Origin: Pseudoips prasinana
Taxonomy: Eukaryota; Arthropoda; Insecta; Lepidoptera; Nolidae
Length of the DNA stretch: 64,000 nt
Assembly: GCA_951640165.1 (NCBI GenBank)
Contig: OX621254.1
Location: forward strand, 24,030,001-24,094,000
Reading direction: 5' to 3'
Made by a program: the position numbers and the translations under genes. Shown here piece after piece: positions 1-10,282 of this stretch (positions are counted from its first letter, which is position 1; each line of letters opens with the position of its first letter). A model generated the notes under the pieces. The model made no database searches and had not been told where the DNA came from. It saw only the letters and a list, made by a program, of their open reading frames with translations.

Positions 1-649
1 CCAGTGTTATAACACACTCAGCAAGAAACACAACTAGTGTTACCAATTTAGTGTCGTGTTTTCCCATTTCACAATCTGACTTTGGCAGAATTGTCGACAT
101 CGGCACTAATTGCCATTTATAAAAAGAAGAAGAAGAAATACGAACAAAAAAAGTTTTCATAACAAGCATTACCTTGTCTTTGCTCTCTTCAAACAAAACA
201 CTTTGTTGTCGCTACCGTAACAATAGACGTTCAACCTTACATAGTTTTATTTTTACTTTCATCTTGTTTTGCTATCAAATCAAGTATTAAAGTCCTAGAT
301 AGATTATTTGTTATTTATTGTTTCCTCAATATTAAAACACAAGTACAGAAAAATACCCCACAAAACCGATCAGTCGGTTTGACTGCGGGAGAAAAGTCTC
401 AATAAACAAGAGAACAACAACAAGATATATACTAAAAATAACTAATAACTATGATTAATCACAGTTGATATTATGGCACTATTTTATGTATTAACAATAT
501 CTCTATTATCTATCTAATCTAATTTGGTAAGTAAGTATTTATAAAATTTGTTTTTAAAATATATTTTTTTTGGTTCAATTCTACTGTCAGCCGGTAGACT
601 ATTTAAAATATAAGGTAATCTAAAATTCAGAAAAATTCTAACACTATTT
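1..649. other. intergenic, no gene recognised
   Basis: AT-rich sequence with no convincing open frame, RNA gene or repeat that I can name. It borders the LINE fragment that begins at about 650. Confidence 0.5.
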
Positions 650-1012
650 ACTATTTTCTACACGTATAAGATTATCGTCCGGATTACCATGGTTATTTAA
701 TGCTAACAGAAAATTATGTTTGATACTAATAGGTAATATTTTCCAAATTTTAAATAATTTCTTAAAGTCGTTATTACAATTAAATTTAGTCTTTTTCGGA
801 ACAAGTAGTTATAAGAATCTAAGATGTAATGCTTCAAGTTTGTCCAAGTTAGTTTTGAATGTTAAACCATAGCAGTCCACTCCGTAGCTGAGTATTGAGT
901 CCACTAATGACATGTAAATATATCTTAAAGTACTAATAGGAACTTTGAAACTTAAGTTATATAATTTACCTAGCAATATTCTTAATTTTTCACTTATATA
1001 TTCTATGTGTTT
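650..1012 (-). pseudogene. non-LTR retrotransposon RT C-terminal fragment
   Basis: Read on the minus strand, this stretch encodes a peptide typical of the end of a CR1/Jockey-type reverse transcriptase: LRYIYMSLVDSILSYG, then VDCYGLTFKTNLDKLEALHL, then a stop where the family would continue with arginine/lysine-rich sequence. The order (LSYG, then hydrophobic-G, then a helix ending in R-x-L) is the usual one after the thumb region. It is truncated and carries a stop, so it is a dead fragment. The clade is uncertain. Confidence 0.6.
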
Positions 1013-1148
1013 AGAACATGAAAGTTTTCATGCCAAGGTAGGTTACACAGTTAACTTTAATATATTAAAATCCTTCGTGTGCCTATTCGGATGCCTGTTT
1101 CCATTTGGAAATGTGTACACATGTGTATCATCTTAAAATAATACTCGA

Positions 1149-1205
1149 ATCGATTCGTATATATATCAAACATATCGATTTTGAACGCTCGTACTGATAA
1201 TCGAT
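1149..1205. promoter_or_regulatory. cluster of three ATCGAT cores upstream of COX5B
   Basis: ATCGAT occurs at 1149-1154, 1174-1179 and 1200-1205, within 57 bp and 112-168 bp before the COX5B start codon. In Drosophila TATCGATA is the DRE bound by DREF, common in promoters of housekeeping and nuclear-encoded mitochondrial genes. None of the three is a perfect 8-mer palindrome, so the assignment is an inference from position and clustering. Confidence 0.4.
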
Positions 1206-1316
1206 TTTTATGGAATTTGTCGATTGTAAACGGTTTTTGCTTTCTCTAGCATCGAAAAAAAAAGTTGTTTCTTCACTTGCATTCGTGAGAAGCGATCTAG
1301 TGCGAAATTACGAAAA

Positions 1317-4300
1317 ATGGCATCTTTGTGCAGGCAAATTGTTAGGGGAAATGCATTTAAAAGTGTCCTTTTATCCACTGCCCGACGAGGATATGCCGAC
1401 AAAAGTAAGAAATCATACATTATCCTTGTTAAGGTTTTCATGGATCGCCCCTGTCATTTAGTTACGTAATGTCAAAATTCTCGTAAAATTACATGAAAAT
1501 ATGATTTGTATCCCAATTTCTCCTTAATAATAATATTATGTATCAAGTATTATCCTCCAATTCCAATTACATGACATTAAAGTAATATATAAGAAGGAAA
1601 ATATGTATTTTATACATGTCAAATCTACACGTTCTATTGATTATTTTTTATTTTTATTCTTGTGCTTTCTTGCTTGAGTTAAATTAGATCCAATTAGATC
1701 TTCACTGTGATGTCTGTGTATGCATCTACACTAAGTATTCATTGATTTTCTCATGTCCCTTCATTTCAATGTAGCAGTTTTAGGTTATCTTATCAACACC
1801 CTATCACAGATTGACTTACAAAGCCTATTACTTGTATTTTCAATTTGAAATTGTTTTATTTTATCACTCAATTATTATTATTAAGACATTTCACTTAACT
1901 CTTCATGGGTAATTTAATATTTCAGTTAAAATTTATTAATTTGTCAAAAAACAATAATTAAAAAAATTTAATTCAATCAACTGCTTAGTAGACTTATATT
2001 ATAATGATTTGAATCTATGCAATATCCTTTTATTCTATCTGAAATTATAATTTTAATATAATAAATCCATTGTAGAGAAAAAAATGTAGAGAATAAATCC
2101 ATTGGAGAGCCTACCCCTCTGGGAAACAAGAGTTAGTCTATGTATGTAAATAATAAAAAAAATGTGTTATTCATTGGATTTAGCATTATTACTAGCTGTA
2201 CCCCGCCATTTTACCCATGTTAAACTTTATAAATTATAGCCTATGTGTTAATCCAGGGTGTCAGCTAACTCCACATCATTCTTTATTAACATTGCTCCAG
2301 CTGAAGCTCCTGAAGAAGTAATAAACATATAGACTCACAAACTTTTGCCCTTATAATAGTAGTATGATGAACTAAGTAACAATTTATATATATATATATT
2401 ATTTTTATAAGAGCTTAAAGTGATGCTCTGGTATGTAAAGAGATAAAATCTGATTCCTAAGTCAGTTTGTAAGAATTAATTAGTAAATTAAATGTGTGGC
2501 AAATGTGCTAATATACTTTCTACTCACTACCAGTAGCTAATACCCACTGGTATATCATATATTGTCTGGTATTTAATATATATGTATCTGCAATACAGGA
2601 ATATAAGGGGCATCCTATTTGCTACCTTTACTTTGATTCATATTGATTTAAATAAATACTTTGTTGTAATTCTTGATTGAAAGTTTGCAATACCAGTTCA
2701 TTCTGCCTATATTTGGCAACAGGGGCTCTACCGGCTACGTAGCCGAATATCGATTTCTTAAATGGCACTCAAATAAATAAAGGTTAAAAATGACTTAATC
2801 AATCGTTAAATCGGCTTCAATGTTGACAATAGATTCCGGACCATTTATGACGTCACATGTGCTCATGGAAGCCGATTTAAATTGATTAAGTAATTTTTAA
2901 CCTTCATTTATTTGAATGCCATTTAAGAAATCGATGTTCGGCTACTTAGCTGGTAGAGCCCCTGGAGGTAATTTGTCACTCAGGTTTCTTCTGTGAATAG
3001 TTGAAGTAATTGTGAATTACAGTTATTATCTATTTAATTTACTATCCTAAATATCTTCTGAAATGCTTTTCAAAATATCAATTCTTAATTCATATTAGCT
3101 AAACCAGGCATAGATACACGGAATACAAATAATAATAGAACTTAGACTACAACTAGAGTTAATTTATCAAGGCTACTTAGGGAGTAGAGGTAGTAACTTA
3201 AGTGGAATTATCAAAGTCACTTACTGATTACTGCAACAATTGATTTAATTTATTAAAGATATATATTAACATAACTTTTGTAAGTAAGTTAAATTTGACA
3301 CAAATAAATCAACCTATCCATAAAATTTAGTTAAATACTTCTGCATAATCATTACTTTAGTCCTCTAAAGTAAGATTGACTTTAGTCCTCTAAAGTAAGA
3401 TTTACTTTAGTCCTCTAAAGTAAGATTTACTTTAGTCCTCGAAAGTAAGATTATGCAACGAGTGTTATTGAGCAATTTGAAATTTGTCTAGTACAAAATC
3501 AACTATAACATTTTACATAATTTTTCTAGCAATTTGATTATTGTTCTATAAATAATCAAATTGCTAGAAAATACAATTATGAATAATATTTTTTTATATT
3601 TTTATAAGTATAAATATATTAAAAATGGCCACAACTAATAATAATAAATTTACTTTAGTGATGCCTGATCCCCTGGAACATGCCACCGGTATGGAGAGGA
3701 AGGAATTGCTCGCCATGCAGGCTGGTAACGATGATCCCTTCAACATGAAGGTCCTGAAGAAAGCTGCTGGCACCCGCGACAGCCCTACCTTAGTGCCATC
3801 CTGCTTTGACGCCCGTATTGTTGGATGTATATGTAAGTAATAGTTATTTCTGTTTGTTCATCTAAAGTAACAATTGCTTAAATTCGACCTTTGCAAACCT
3901 CAATTCTAGTAATCAACTGCTTCTCACAATTTATTTTACTTAATAAAATCAGTCATAGAGTGATGGCATCGATAAAAACAAAAAAAGACTTTATAAAATA
4001 CATATTATAATTATTTTAAGGTAGACAAATAAGGGTTACTTTTGTAGTTGTAAACACCATGTGAACATGAATATGAAGTTATTGATACATGACATAAAGC
4101 TGCGAGTTTTTGTTCATAATGAAAGCATTCCTAAATACCTGAATGTATTTTCATGACTGCATGGGCATTGCAGTAGTTACATTGTTAGTGTTTTGAGTTC
4201 AAACCTGTCCTTTAATTAGGGAATTTTCTCATCATATGGGCAGTGGTTACCCTGGTTTCAGAGTTGTTCAAGCCGCCCCTTATGCCAGTGAGATGGCTTT

Positions 4301-7300
4301 ACGACTATTGTCTGAAGACAACATCATTTCAGCCACTGACAGTCAGCTATGACTAGACTTGACTAACTGCATTCCCAGGTGCTTGACCTCACCCCAACCA
4401 GAGAGATTTTTTTTTTTTATTGCCTTAGGAGTAGACGAGCTAGCGGCCCACCTGATGGTAAATGGTAACCGCTGCTCATGGACATAAAAAGGAGACGGTG
4501 GCACCAGCTCAAACAGTTCCTCAGAGCATTCCCCGTGAAAGAGACGGTAGAACACACAGAGAGATCCAAAGTCTCTCCGCTGCTCTAGCGACTCCAATCT
4601 GTCCGTAAATCCCCAACGATTCTAATAGCACGCCTTTGGAGGGAGTCAAGTGGGTCGAGCTGGTATTTAGGGGCTCCTGCCCAGATATGTGAGCAATACT
4701 CCATGTGTCGGCAGACTTGTGCTTTATATAGCGCAAGCCGCTGTCTAACCATGCTTGGTCTATGGTCTGTCAATAGTTATGAGCAAGAAACAGCTTACAA
4801 ATAAAAGCATGTGATCAATTTATAGATTGATTACTGGCAAACTAGTTTATATTCTTTATAATACAGTGTTTTAGATGGTATATTATGCTGTGAACTATAA
4901 CTGCATGATAATTAACACAACAGTATGTCTTGTCTTGTCTTTGTATGGGTGTACTTACGTACAGCACTTCTACCCTTCAGGATCTTTACTTCAGTAGGGG
5001 TAGATCCTTGTTGTCGCCTGCTTCTTGAAAATGCATACATTTATTTCAGTTAATCAGTGTCTTGCCAAAGCATCGCATTTACATAGTATATGCAGCATTG
5101 GGATCTAGTTTGTGTAGGTGATTGTTGGTGCCATAGTGGCCAACAAAAGATACATAATGTAATTACCACTGTGCATACTAAAATAGTTTTTTCAAGTCGC
5201 ATAGATTAGCTACTTTTCATTAACTGTTTTACATTAGATTACAGAGCAAACACTTGATTTTCTTGTACTTACATTTCATTTTACATCAATGTTCAAGGAA
5301 CTGGTGTGTTTAAAACAATCCTATAAGGGTCAAAACTGTTAGAAATAACCTAAATAGAAAAGGATATATTTTATGGTTACATAACGTCAGGCCAAAGTAT
5401 CAAAACATAATTTAAGAGCATTTTTGTCTCCTTTATGAGCTGATTACGCATATCTGATAATGGAATATTAGTGCCATATACATATTGATTCATTTTTGTA
5501 TTATTTTTTATATATGGGTTCACTGCCGGAATTAAATATGATTTTATTATTTACTAGCAGTGCCCGCGGACTAAGTTACGAGTTATCAATATTTTTGTCC
5601 CTGCCCGTTTGTCCCGCATAATACTTCGGGTTAAACGTTTGGGATAAATAAAAATTATGATGATGAATCATAGACTCTATGACACTCTACAATAACGTAG
5701 CTTTCTATTGGTGAAATAATTTTGAAAATCGGTTCAGTAGATCCAGAGATTACCTCTTACAATGTCACAAACCCACAAACATTACCTCTTTATAATATTA
5801 GTATAGATTTTTATTTTATTATACCATATTATGTCATGACAATTGTATACAGTTTGTTTTCAGTCAATAGCAACTATTATATCAAACAAAATGTTGGCAG
5901 GTTGCCAGTAGAGCTATTCTGTATAGGTCAATATCATGTGACAAGAAGTATTCATTGTCTTAAGTTCCCCACCTAACAACAGTAATGATGCCATGTATAA
6001 ATAATGAACATCCCTACTACCACTGCACCTAGGGAGAGAAAATATAAAAAAGGTGGTAGGGGGCTTATATTTAGCTTCGCCATTGGACAATCGTCGTTGG
6101 TCTGCGGTCAACTGCAGATCATGAGGACCTGGGTTGAAATCCCGGGTCGGTCCAGGAACAATCTCATTAGGATATTTCAGTATTCAAATTATTTTATAAG
6201 CAATATAGTTCAGTACAAAATGTTGTTACATAATAGGGTTAGTATGTATCTCTATATTTTGCCATAACAAGACGTGCAAATATTTAAATACTAAAATACA
6301 ATTTTTTTTTTTTTTTAAATAGCTATAGGTTATTTCATGTTAATACAAAGGATTTAAATTATCTAATAAACTTAAAATATCAACTAAGGAAGCGTAAATA
6401 AAACTATAAATAATCATAAATAAAATTATTAATGTCGATATTATATATTAGGAAATCATTAAATGTATAATAACATTTATCAACCATAAACTTTTTTGAC
6501 ATTTTTAGGGTTCCGTAGCCAAATGGCAAAAAACGGAACCCTTATAGATTCGTCATGTCTGTCTGTCTGTCAGTCCGTCCGTATGTCAGAGCCACTTTTT
6601 TCCGAATCTATAAGAGCTGTGCTGCTGAAACTTGGTAAGTAGGTGTATTCTGTGAACCGCATTAAGATGTTTACTAAAAATATAAAAAAAAAAAAAAAAA
6701 AAAAAAATTTGGGGCGTCGCCATATATAGAACTGAAACTCAATTTTTTTTTTTGATCGGACACATATATGTGGGGTGTCTATGGATAGGTCTTCAAAAAT
6801 CATATTGAGGTTCCTAATATAATTTTTGTCTAAACTGAATAGTTTGCGCGAGAGACACTTCCAAAGTGGTAAAATGAGTCCCCCCCCCCCCCCTCCTGTA
6901 ACTTCTAAAATAAGCAAATGATAAAACTAAAAAAAATATATGATGTACATTACCATAGAAACTAACAACGAAAATTGGTTTGAACGAGATCTAGCAAGTA
7001 GTTCTTTTTTAATACGTCAAAAACCGCAATTTGCTTTCATTTATTCAATTGAAATACTTGCTGCTACGGAACCCTTCATGTGCGAGTCCGAATCGCACTT
7101 GGCCGGTTTTTTAAATTGCGTTATAGTTAATTTTTTAATGTCATCTGGGCCTCTAGCACGAGTTCCTGCAGTTTACTAACTCGATCACACGTACAGTTTC
7201 TGCCATACATTGAGCACCAGCGCCTCTCGGAAACTATTAAGAACTAAAATTCTGGTGCTCAATGTATGGGACGAAACTGTACGTGTGATCGAGTAAGAAA

Positions 7301-10037
7301 ACTGCAGGAACTCGTGCTAGAGGCCCTGGTAATTTATTGAATACTTTTTGTACCATGCAAAGAAAACTTTTACTCTGCAGTGCTGTGCCGGCGCCGTGTG
7401 TGATCTCAAGCTCCTAAGTGCTCATACTAACAAACATACTTACCTCATAAATATACAACGAAGGCACACAAGCACAAAGTTTGGATGTTGCCAGTGTTAC
7501 ACCCCTGTGCTTCAGTGAGCACGTATAGCGGTTGTACCGGATCTTTTTCCAATCCAGTCAGCAAGCTGTCTCATCAGCTCTTGAGAGGGATTGAATAGAA
7601 AGTGCACCTATGTTTGGCACTCACTTGTCCACTTTAATCTGTCCGATGCAGAGACTGACTGCTTTGGCCGAAGTTCGACCAAAAATTTCCAACAATATCC
7701 ATGAATAAGTTGGGCCAAACATGTTGTGAATGTTTTTCTCTGCGTGAGAATGAACCTGTGGATTTGCAACATATCTACTCTATTTCTTTATTAAATCATG
7801 GAATGGCTGTTTCATTGCTTGGTTCTTGGCAAAGTCTAGGATTTAAATTAAATTCAAAATAATTTAATATTTCGGGAAATCGCAAAAAGATTGATCGACG
7901 CTACCCATGATCAGAGGGCTGGCCTATTCTTGGGACAGAGGATCAGCATTGCCATCCAGTGTGGCAATCAGCCTACTGGGCACTTTTCCCATACTATGTG
8001 GAGGGATTATTCGACGCCTATTACTGTAAATAGAGTTTCTGTAGTTTTTTATCATTTTTAGCTTACATATTATAATTAATTCCATTATTAAATTTTGAAA
8101 ATAAAGTCTTTATTGGATTAATAAATATCATATTCAAAATATATTATTTTCTCTTCACAAAGAATAGGGTTATCTAGAATCTAGTGACAATTTAATAATG
8201 ATATGACAATACTGCCAAGCTAGAACCCAACTTTGCGAGAGACTGGTGCCTGATGTAGGTTTACGAGAAACCTGACTTCCAGGTCACCAGGGCCTTCACG
8301 CGGTTTGATTTGGAAACAAGGCGAACTTAATATTAATGTTTAAAATAAACTAGATTGATGAGAACAAAAATTAGGGAACTAAAAAATATATAATATGTAT
8401 GTTATCGTGAGATTATGTTTAGCAATAAGCAGAATAAGATATGTTTAGTACCAATGGTATAACTAAGGAAGTTTATGAGATAACAATACATATACAGTCA
8501 TATTTTAACTCATTTGTCTTCACCACAATCTATGTTAATCAGTTTTATATCACATAGATTGTGCTTTATTTTATTTTGAAAATGAGGAAAATGTCAGTAT
8601 GTTATATAAACTTAATATTTCATCATCATCATATCAGCCGAAAGACGCCTACTGCTGAACAAAAGCCCACCCGAAAGATATCCATAATTTCTTCAATCCA
8701 CAATATCTTGCGCTATCCGCAATGAGGGTCGCTGGGACTCCCACTCAACTTAATATTTATTTATAATTCAGTAAAAAAATTACGAAACAAGAAATAATAC
8801 GGAATTCAATTAAAATGTATGTTAAACTAAATATTTGCTGCAAATAATTAATAGTTTGTTTATTTTTAACAAGACAATGCCCGCACTAGGGATTCTTAAT
8901 CCCTGTGTCGCGGGGTACTTTACAAACATATAATAGACGGACACAAATTACATCCAGACTCAGAACAACTATTTATGGGTCACACAAATAATTTTCCGGC
9001 GCGGGATCCGTGACCCAAAGCGGCGAGGCTACTGTCTTAGCCGCTGCGCCACACGTGCAGTTAATATCTGTATTAGTATTTTACGAGTTGTTGTACCTTA
9101 GATTGAAATATAATGGATGTCCTATTGTTTCAGGCGAAGAGCACGCCACAGCAGTGACATGGCTTTGGTTACACAAGGTACAGTATATTTCATAGTAGTA
9201 GGGGAGCCCAAGGTGCTAAACGGGGCGTTATAGGCGTACCTATTGGGTTGCAAAGCTTGGATGATGAAAAGAAAAAAAAGTTCTAACAAATGCAATGCAA
9301 TGCAAATGCAATTGTAGGGGTCCACGAACCGGAAGACGCAGCTTGGGCAAGCGCCCAATAGCTGCGTCTTCCGGTTCGTGGTCGCCACTCGACTACCATA
9401 TTATGGTTCTTGAGTGGCGACCACGTAATAAGCATCTTGGCATCTTGCTCCGACTTGATATAATTTACAAGGTTGTCAAGCACCAACAGATTTTCGACGG
9501 CAAAACACCACTCGTCATAATTTTCTCTTCCTTTTAATTTTGGAATACTTGGAATATAGTTCACAGCCATATTTCTGCGCAAAACTAACTATTTTCGACA
9601 GTTTTATACTATTTACTCAGTAATAACCGAAAATTGTGGATATTAGCCTAAAAGAAACACGTTGGTTTTTCGCAATAGACTGACTTTATTATTCTTTTTC
9701 ACTAAACATATAGCAACTTCATAGGAACCAAAGATATATTAGGTATAGAAACTTATTTTGTTATTTATATTTTAACATATATATTATTTTATAGATGTTT
9801 AAATAAACCTAAACCGGCGAGCATGTATGAAGAATATAATGTCAGTAAACGAAGCGAAAGAGGTATGCAAGGATCGTGACAAATGGAAGTCCGTTGTCTC
9901 TGCCTACCCCTCTGGGAAACAGGCGTGAGTCTATGTATGTATGTATGTTAAATAAATATTTTTGTAAATTTCAGGATCACCCCCGCCGCTGTGAGTGCGG
10001 ACACTGGTACAAACTCATCGAGAAGCAGCCTGTCTAA
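1317..10037 (+). CDS. COX5B: cytochrome c oxidase subunit 5B, mitochondrial (4 coding exons)
   Basis: Nuclear-encoded structural subunit Vb of respiratory complex IV, on the matrix side of the inner membrane. Coding exons are 1317-1404, 3659-3832, 9134-9177 and 9975-10037; each internal boundary has GT/AG and phases 1, 1, 0 fit, giving 122 residues. Exon 1 encodes a basic, Ser/Arg-rich start (MASLCRQIVRGNAFK...ARRGYADK) typical of a mitochondrial targeting peptide. Exon 2 carries DPLEHATGMERKELLAMQAG and DDPFNMKV, which are family hallmarks, and ends in RIVGCI; exon 3 gives the second cysteine and EEHATAVTWLWLHK; exon 4 gives RRCECGHWYKL. Cys86, Cys88, Cys108 and Cys110 are the likely zinc ligands; the last pair is C-x-C where vertebrates have C-x2-C. 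A start at 3625 is intronic and should not be used. No frameshift or stop, so probably functional. Confidence 0.93.
2192..2367 (-). mobile_element. short non-autonomous Helitron (COX5B intron 1)
   Basis: On the minus strand it begins TCATACTACTATTATAAGGG and ends in a decayed GC hairpin followed by CAGCTAG, with A/T flanks. The interior (ATTATAGCC...CAGGGTGTCAGCTAACTCC on the plus strand) is shared with the copies at 11393 and 19994. Confidence 0.7.
2720..2964. mobile_element. hAT-like MITE with long inverted repeats
   Basis: The ends are CAGGGGCTCTACCGGCTA and its near-complement TAGCTGGTAGAGCCCCTG, and the complementarity continues imperfectly for about 100 bp each side. CAGGGG is a common hAT terminus. 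I see no clear 8-bp target duplication. Lies in COX5B intron 1. Confidence 0.65.
3354..3453. repeat. four tandem 25-bp units, each a palindrome
   Basis: Four head-to-tail units of 25 bp; the core ACTTTAGTCCTCTAAAGT is itself an interrupted palindrome. Units differ at one or two bases (last unit has TCGAAAGT). Located in COX5B intron 1, about 200 bp before exon 2. Confidence 0.85.
3523..3570. repeat. perfect 20-bp inverted repeat
   Basis: Arms 3523-3542 and 3551-3570 (TTTCTAGCAATTTGATTATT and complement) around an 8-nt loop. In RNA it would form a stable hairpin about 90 nt before the exon 2 acceptor of COX5B. Confidence 0.85.
4407..4775 (-). pseudogene. Jockey-like LINE 3' end
   Basis: The minus strand encodes, across frames, YKAQVCRHMEYCSHIWAG, then LDPLDSLQRRAIRIVGD, then LEQRRDFGSLCVFYRLFHGE, the classic C-terminal part of a Jockey-type reverse transcriptase, then a 3' tail ending in a poly(A) run (T-run at 4407-4419). 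At least two frameshifts. Lies in COX5B intron 2, antisense to it. The same tail type recurs at 62497. Confidence 0.75.
5554..5807 (-). mobile_element. non-autonomous Helitron
   Basis: Minus-strand 5' end TCTATACTAATATTATAAAG, 3' end CGCGGGCACTGCTAG, with A and T flanks. The 254-bp interior differs from the 170-bp group at 11393. Confidence 0.65.
6501..7112. repeat. interspersed repeat with GGGTTCCGTA / TACGGAACCC ends
   Basis: Starts at an AGGGTTCCGTAGCC motif followed by AACGGAACCCTTATAGAT and CTGTCTGTCTGTC, and ends TACGGAACCCTTCATGTGCG followed by TCGCACTTGGCCGG. I know this pattern as widespread in Lepidoptera; its class is unclear to me. Contains a poly(A) run near 6683-6706 and a poly(C) run near 6880-6893. 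A related copy is at 40305. Confidence 0.6.
7149..7324. mobile_element. foldback MITE, copy 1
   Basis: 176 bp, almost wholly inverted repeat; ends GCCTCTAGCACGAGTTCCTG and complement. Flanked by TCTGG (7144-7148) and CCTGG (7325-7329), a near-perfect 5-bp target duplication. A second copy is at 55031-55208. No coding capacity. Confidence 0.85.
7876..7995 (+). pseudogene. fragment of a retrotransposon protein C-terminus
   Basis: Encodes EIAKRLIDATHDQRAG then FLGQRISIAIQCGN, matching the minus-strand fragments at 16730 and 32480 (SGDQRAGTYLGQRISLAIQRG). This G-x-RA-x2-FL-x-QR-I-AIQRGN block is found at the end of some insect non-LTR retrotransposon polyproteins. Only about 40 residues remain. 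Confidence 0.55.
8621..8750 (-). mobile_element. RTE-like LINE-A 3' tail fragment
   Basis: On the minus strand it reads ...GATAGCGCAAGA...GCTTTTGTTCAGCAGTAG...CGGCTGATATGATGATG, the 3' end of the LINE-A family seen intact at 14600-14717. Ends in the (ATG)n tail typical of RTE elements. Confidence 0.75.
8874..9060 (-). mobile_element. SINE-B, tRNA-derived
   Basis: The minus strand starts with a tRNA-like head (GCGGCTAAGACAGTAGCCTC... with a decayed B box) and a body shared with copies at 28342, 61338, 61787 and 63712 (body motif on + : AATCCCTGTGTCGCGGGGTA). It is not a tRNA gene: there is no acceptor-stem pairing. Confidence 0.8.
9322..9425. repeat. two adjacent hairpins made of LINE-A sequence
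   Basis: Hairpin 1 has perfect 22-bp arms at 9322-9343 and 9360-9381 (CCACGAACCGGAAGACGCAG). Hairpin 2 overlaps its right arm: CGTGGTCGCCACTCGA pairs with TTGAGTGGCGACCACG ending at 9425. Both arm sequences derive from LINE-A (compare 14530-14570). COX5B intron 3. Confidence 0.8.
9426..9582 (-). pseudogene. Ty1-copia gag N-terminal fragment
   Basis: Minus strand encodes IPKLKGRENYDEWCFAVENL then LVLDNLVNYIKSEQDAKM, the conserved start of insect copia Gag polyproteins (L-x-G-x2-NY-x2-W). The frame is then interrupted by LINE-A sequence at 9425. No LTR is seen nearby. Confidence 0.75.
9833..9949 (+). mobile_element. LINE-B 3' end next to COX5B exon 4
   Basis: Encodes CKDRDKWKSVVSAYPSGKQA then a stop, and ends in (ATGT)n. 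The same end is seen at 26916 (-), 31091 (+) and 62333 (-). It stops about 25 nt before the exon 4 acceptor of COX5B. Confidence 0.8.
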
Positions 10038-10125
10038 GCGCAATCATTTAGTTTTACTGTAGTTGTGTAACACGCAATAACACGTATCGCACAGGCTCGT
10101 CTATGGTTTCCAGTGTTGCCATGTG

Positions 10126-10131
10126 AATAAA
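10126..10131 (+). terminator. COX5B polyadenylation signal
   Basis: AATAAA 89 bp after the COX5B stop codon; another AATAAA is at 10277-10282, just before the tandem array. The first is the more likely, given short 3' UTRs of this gene class. Confidence 0.6.
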
Positions 10132-10282
10132 TATTTAAATCAACTGTGCGTTAGTTTGAATGTAATTACCAAAATCAACCGATCATATAATACATAATTG
10201 TTAAGCATAACAAGTGTTTCATTCGAGCGTGTTCTGTTAATGGTATGATGGAGTTATTTTATGTCGGAGTAGTTAAAATAAA

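Noticed and set aside
1210..1461. 83-residue frame over COX5B exon 1
   Set aside because: It is in another frame; the mitochondrial presequence in the frame from 1317 joins exon 2 in phase.
3625..3840. Single-exon 71-residue frame starting MATTNNNK
   Set aside because: The first 34 nt are intron; a TTTAG acceptor at 3658 and donor at 3833 make this an internal COX5B exon.
6570..6917. 115-residue minus frame with poly-F and poly-G
   Set aside because: Made of translated homopolymer runs inside an interspersed repeat.
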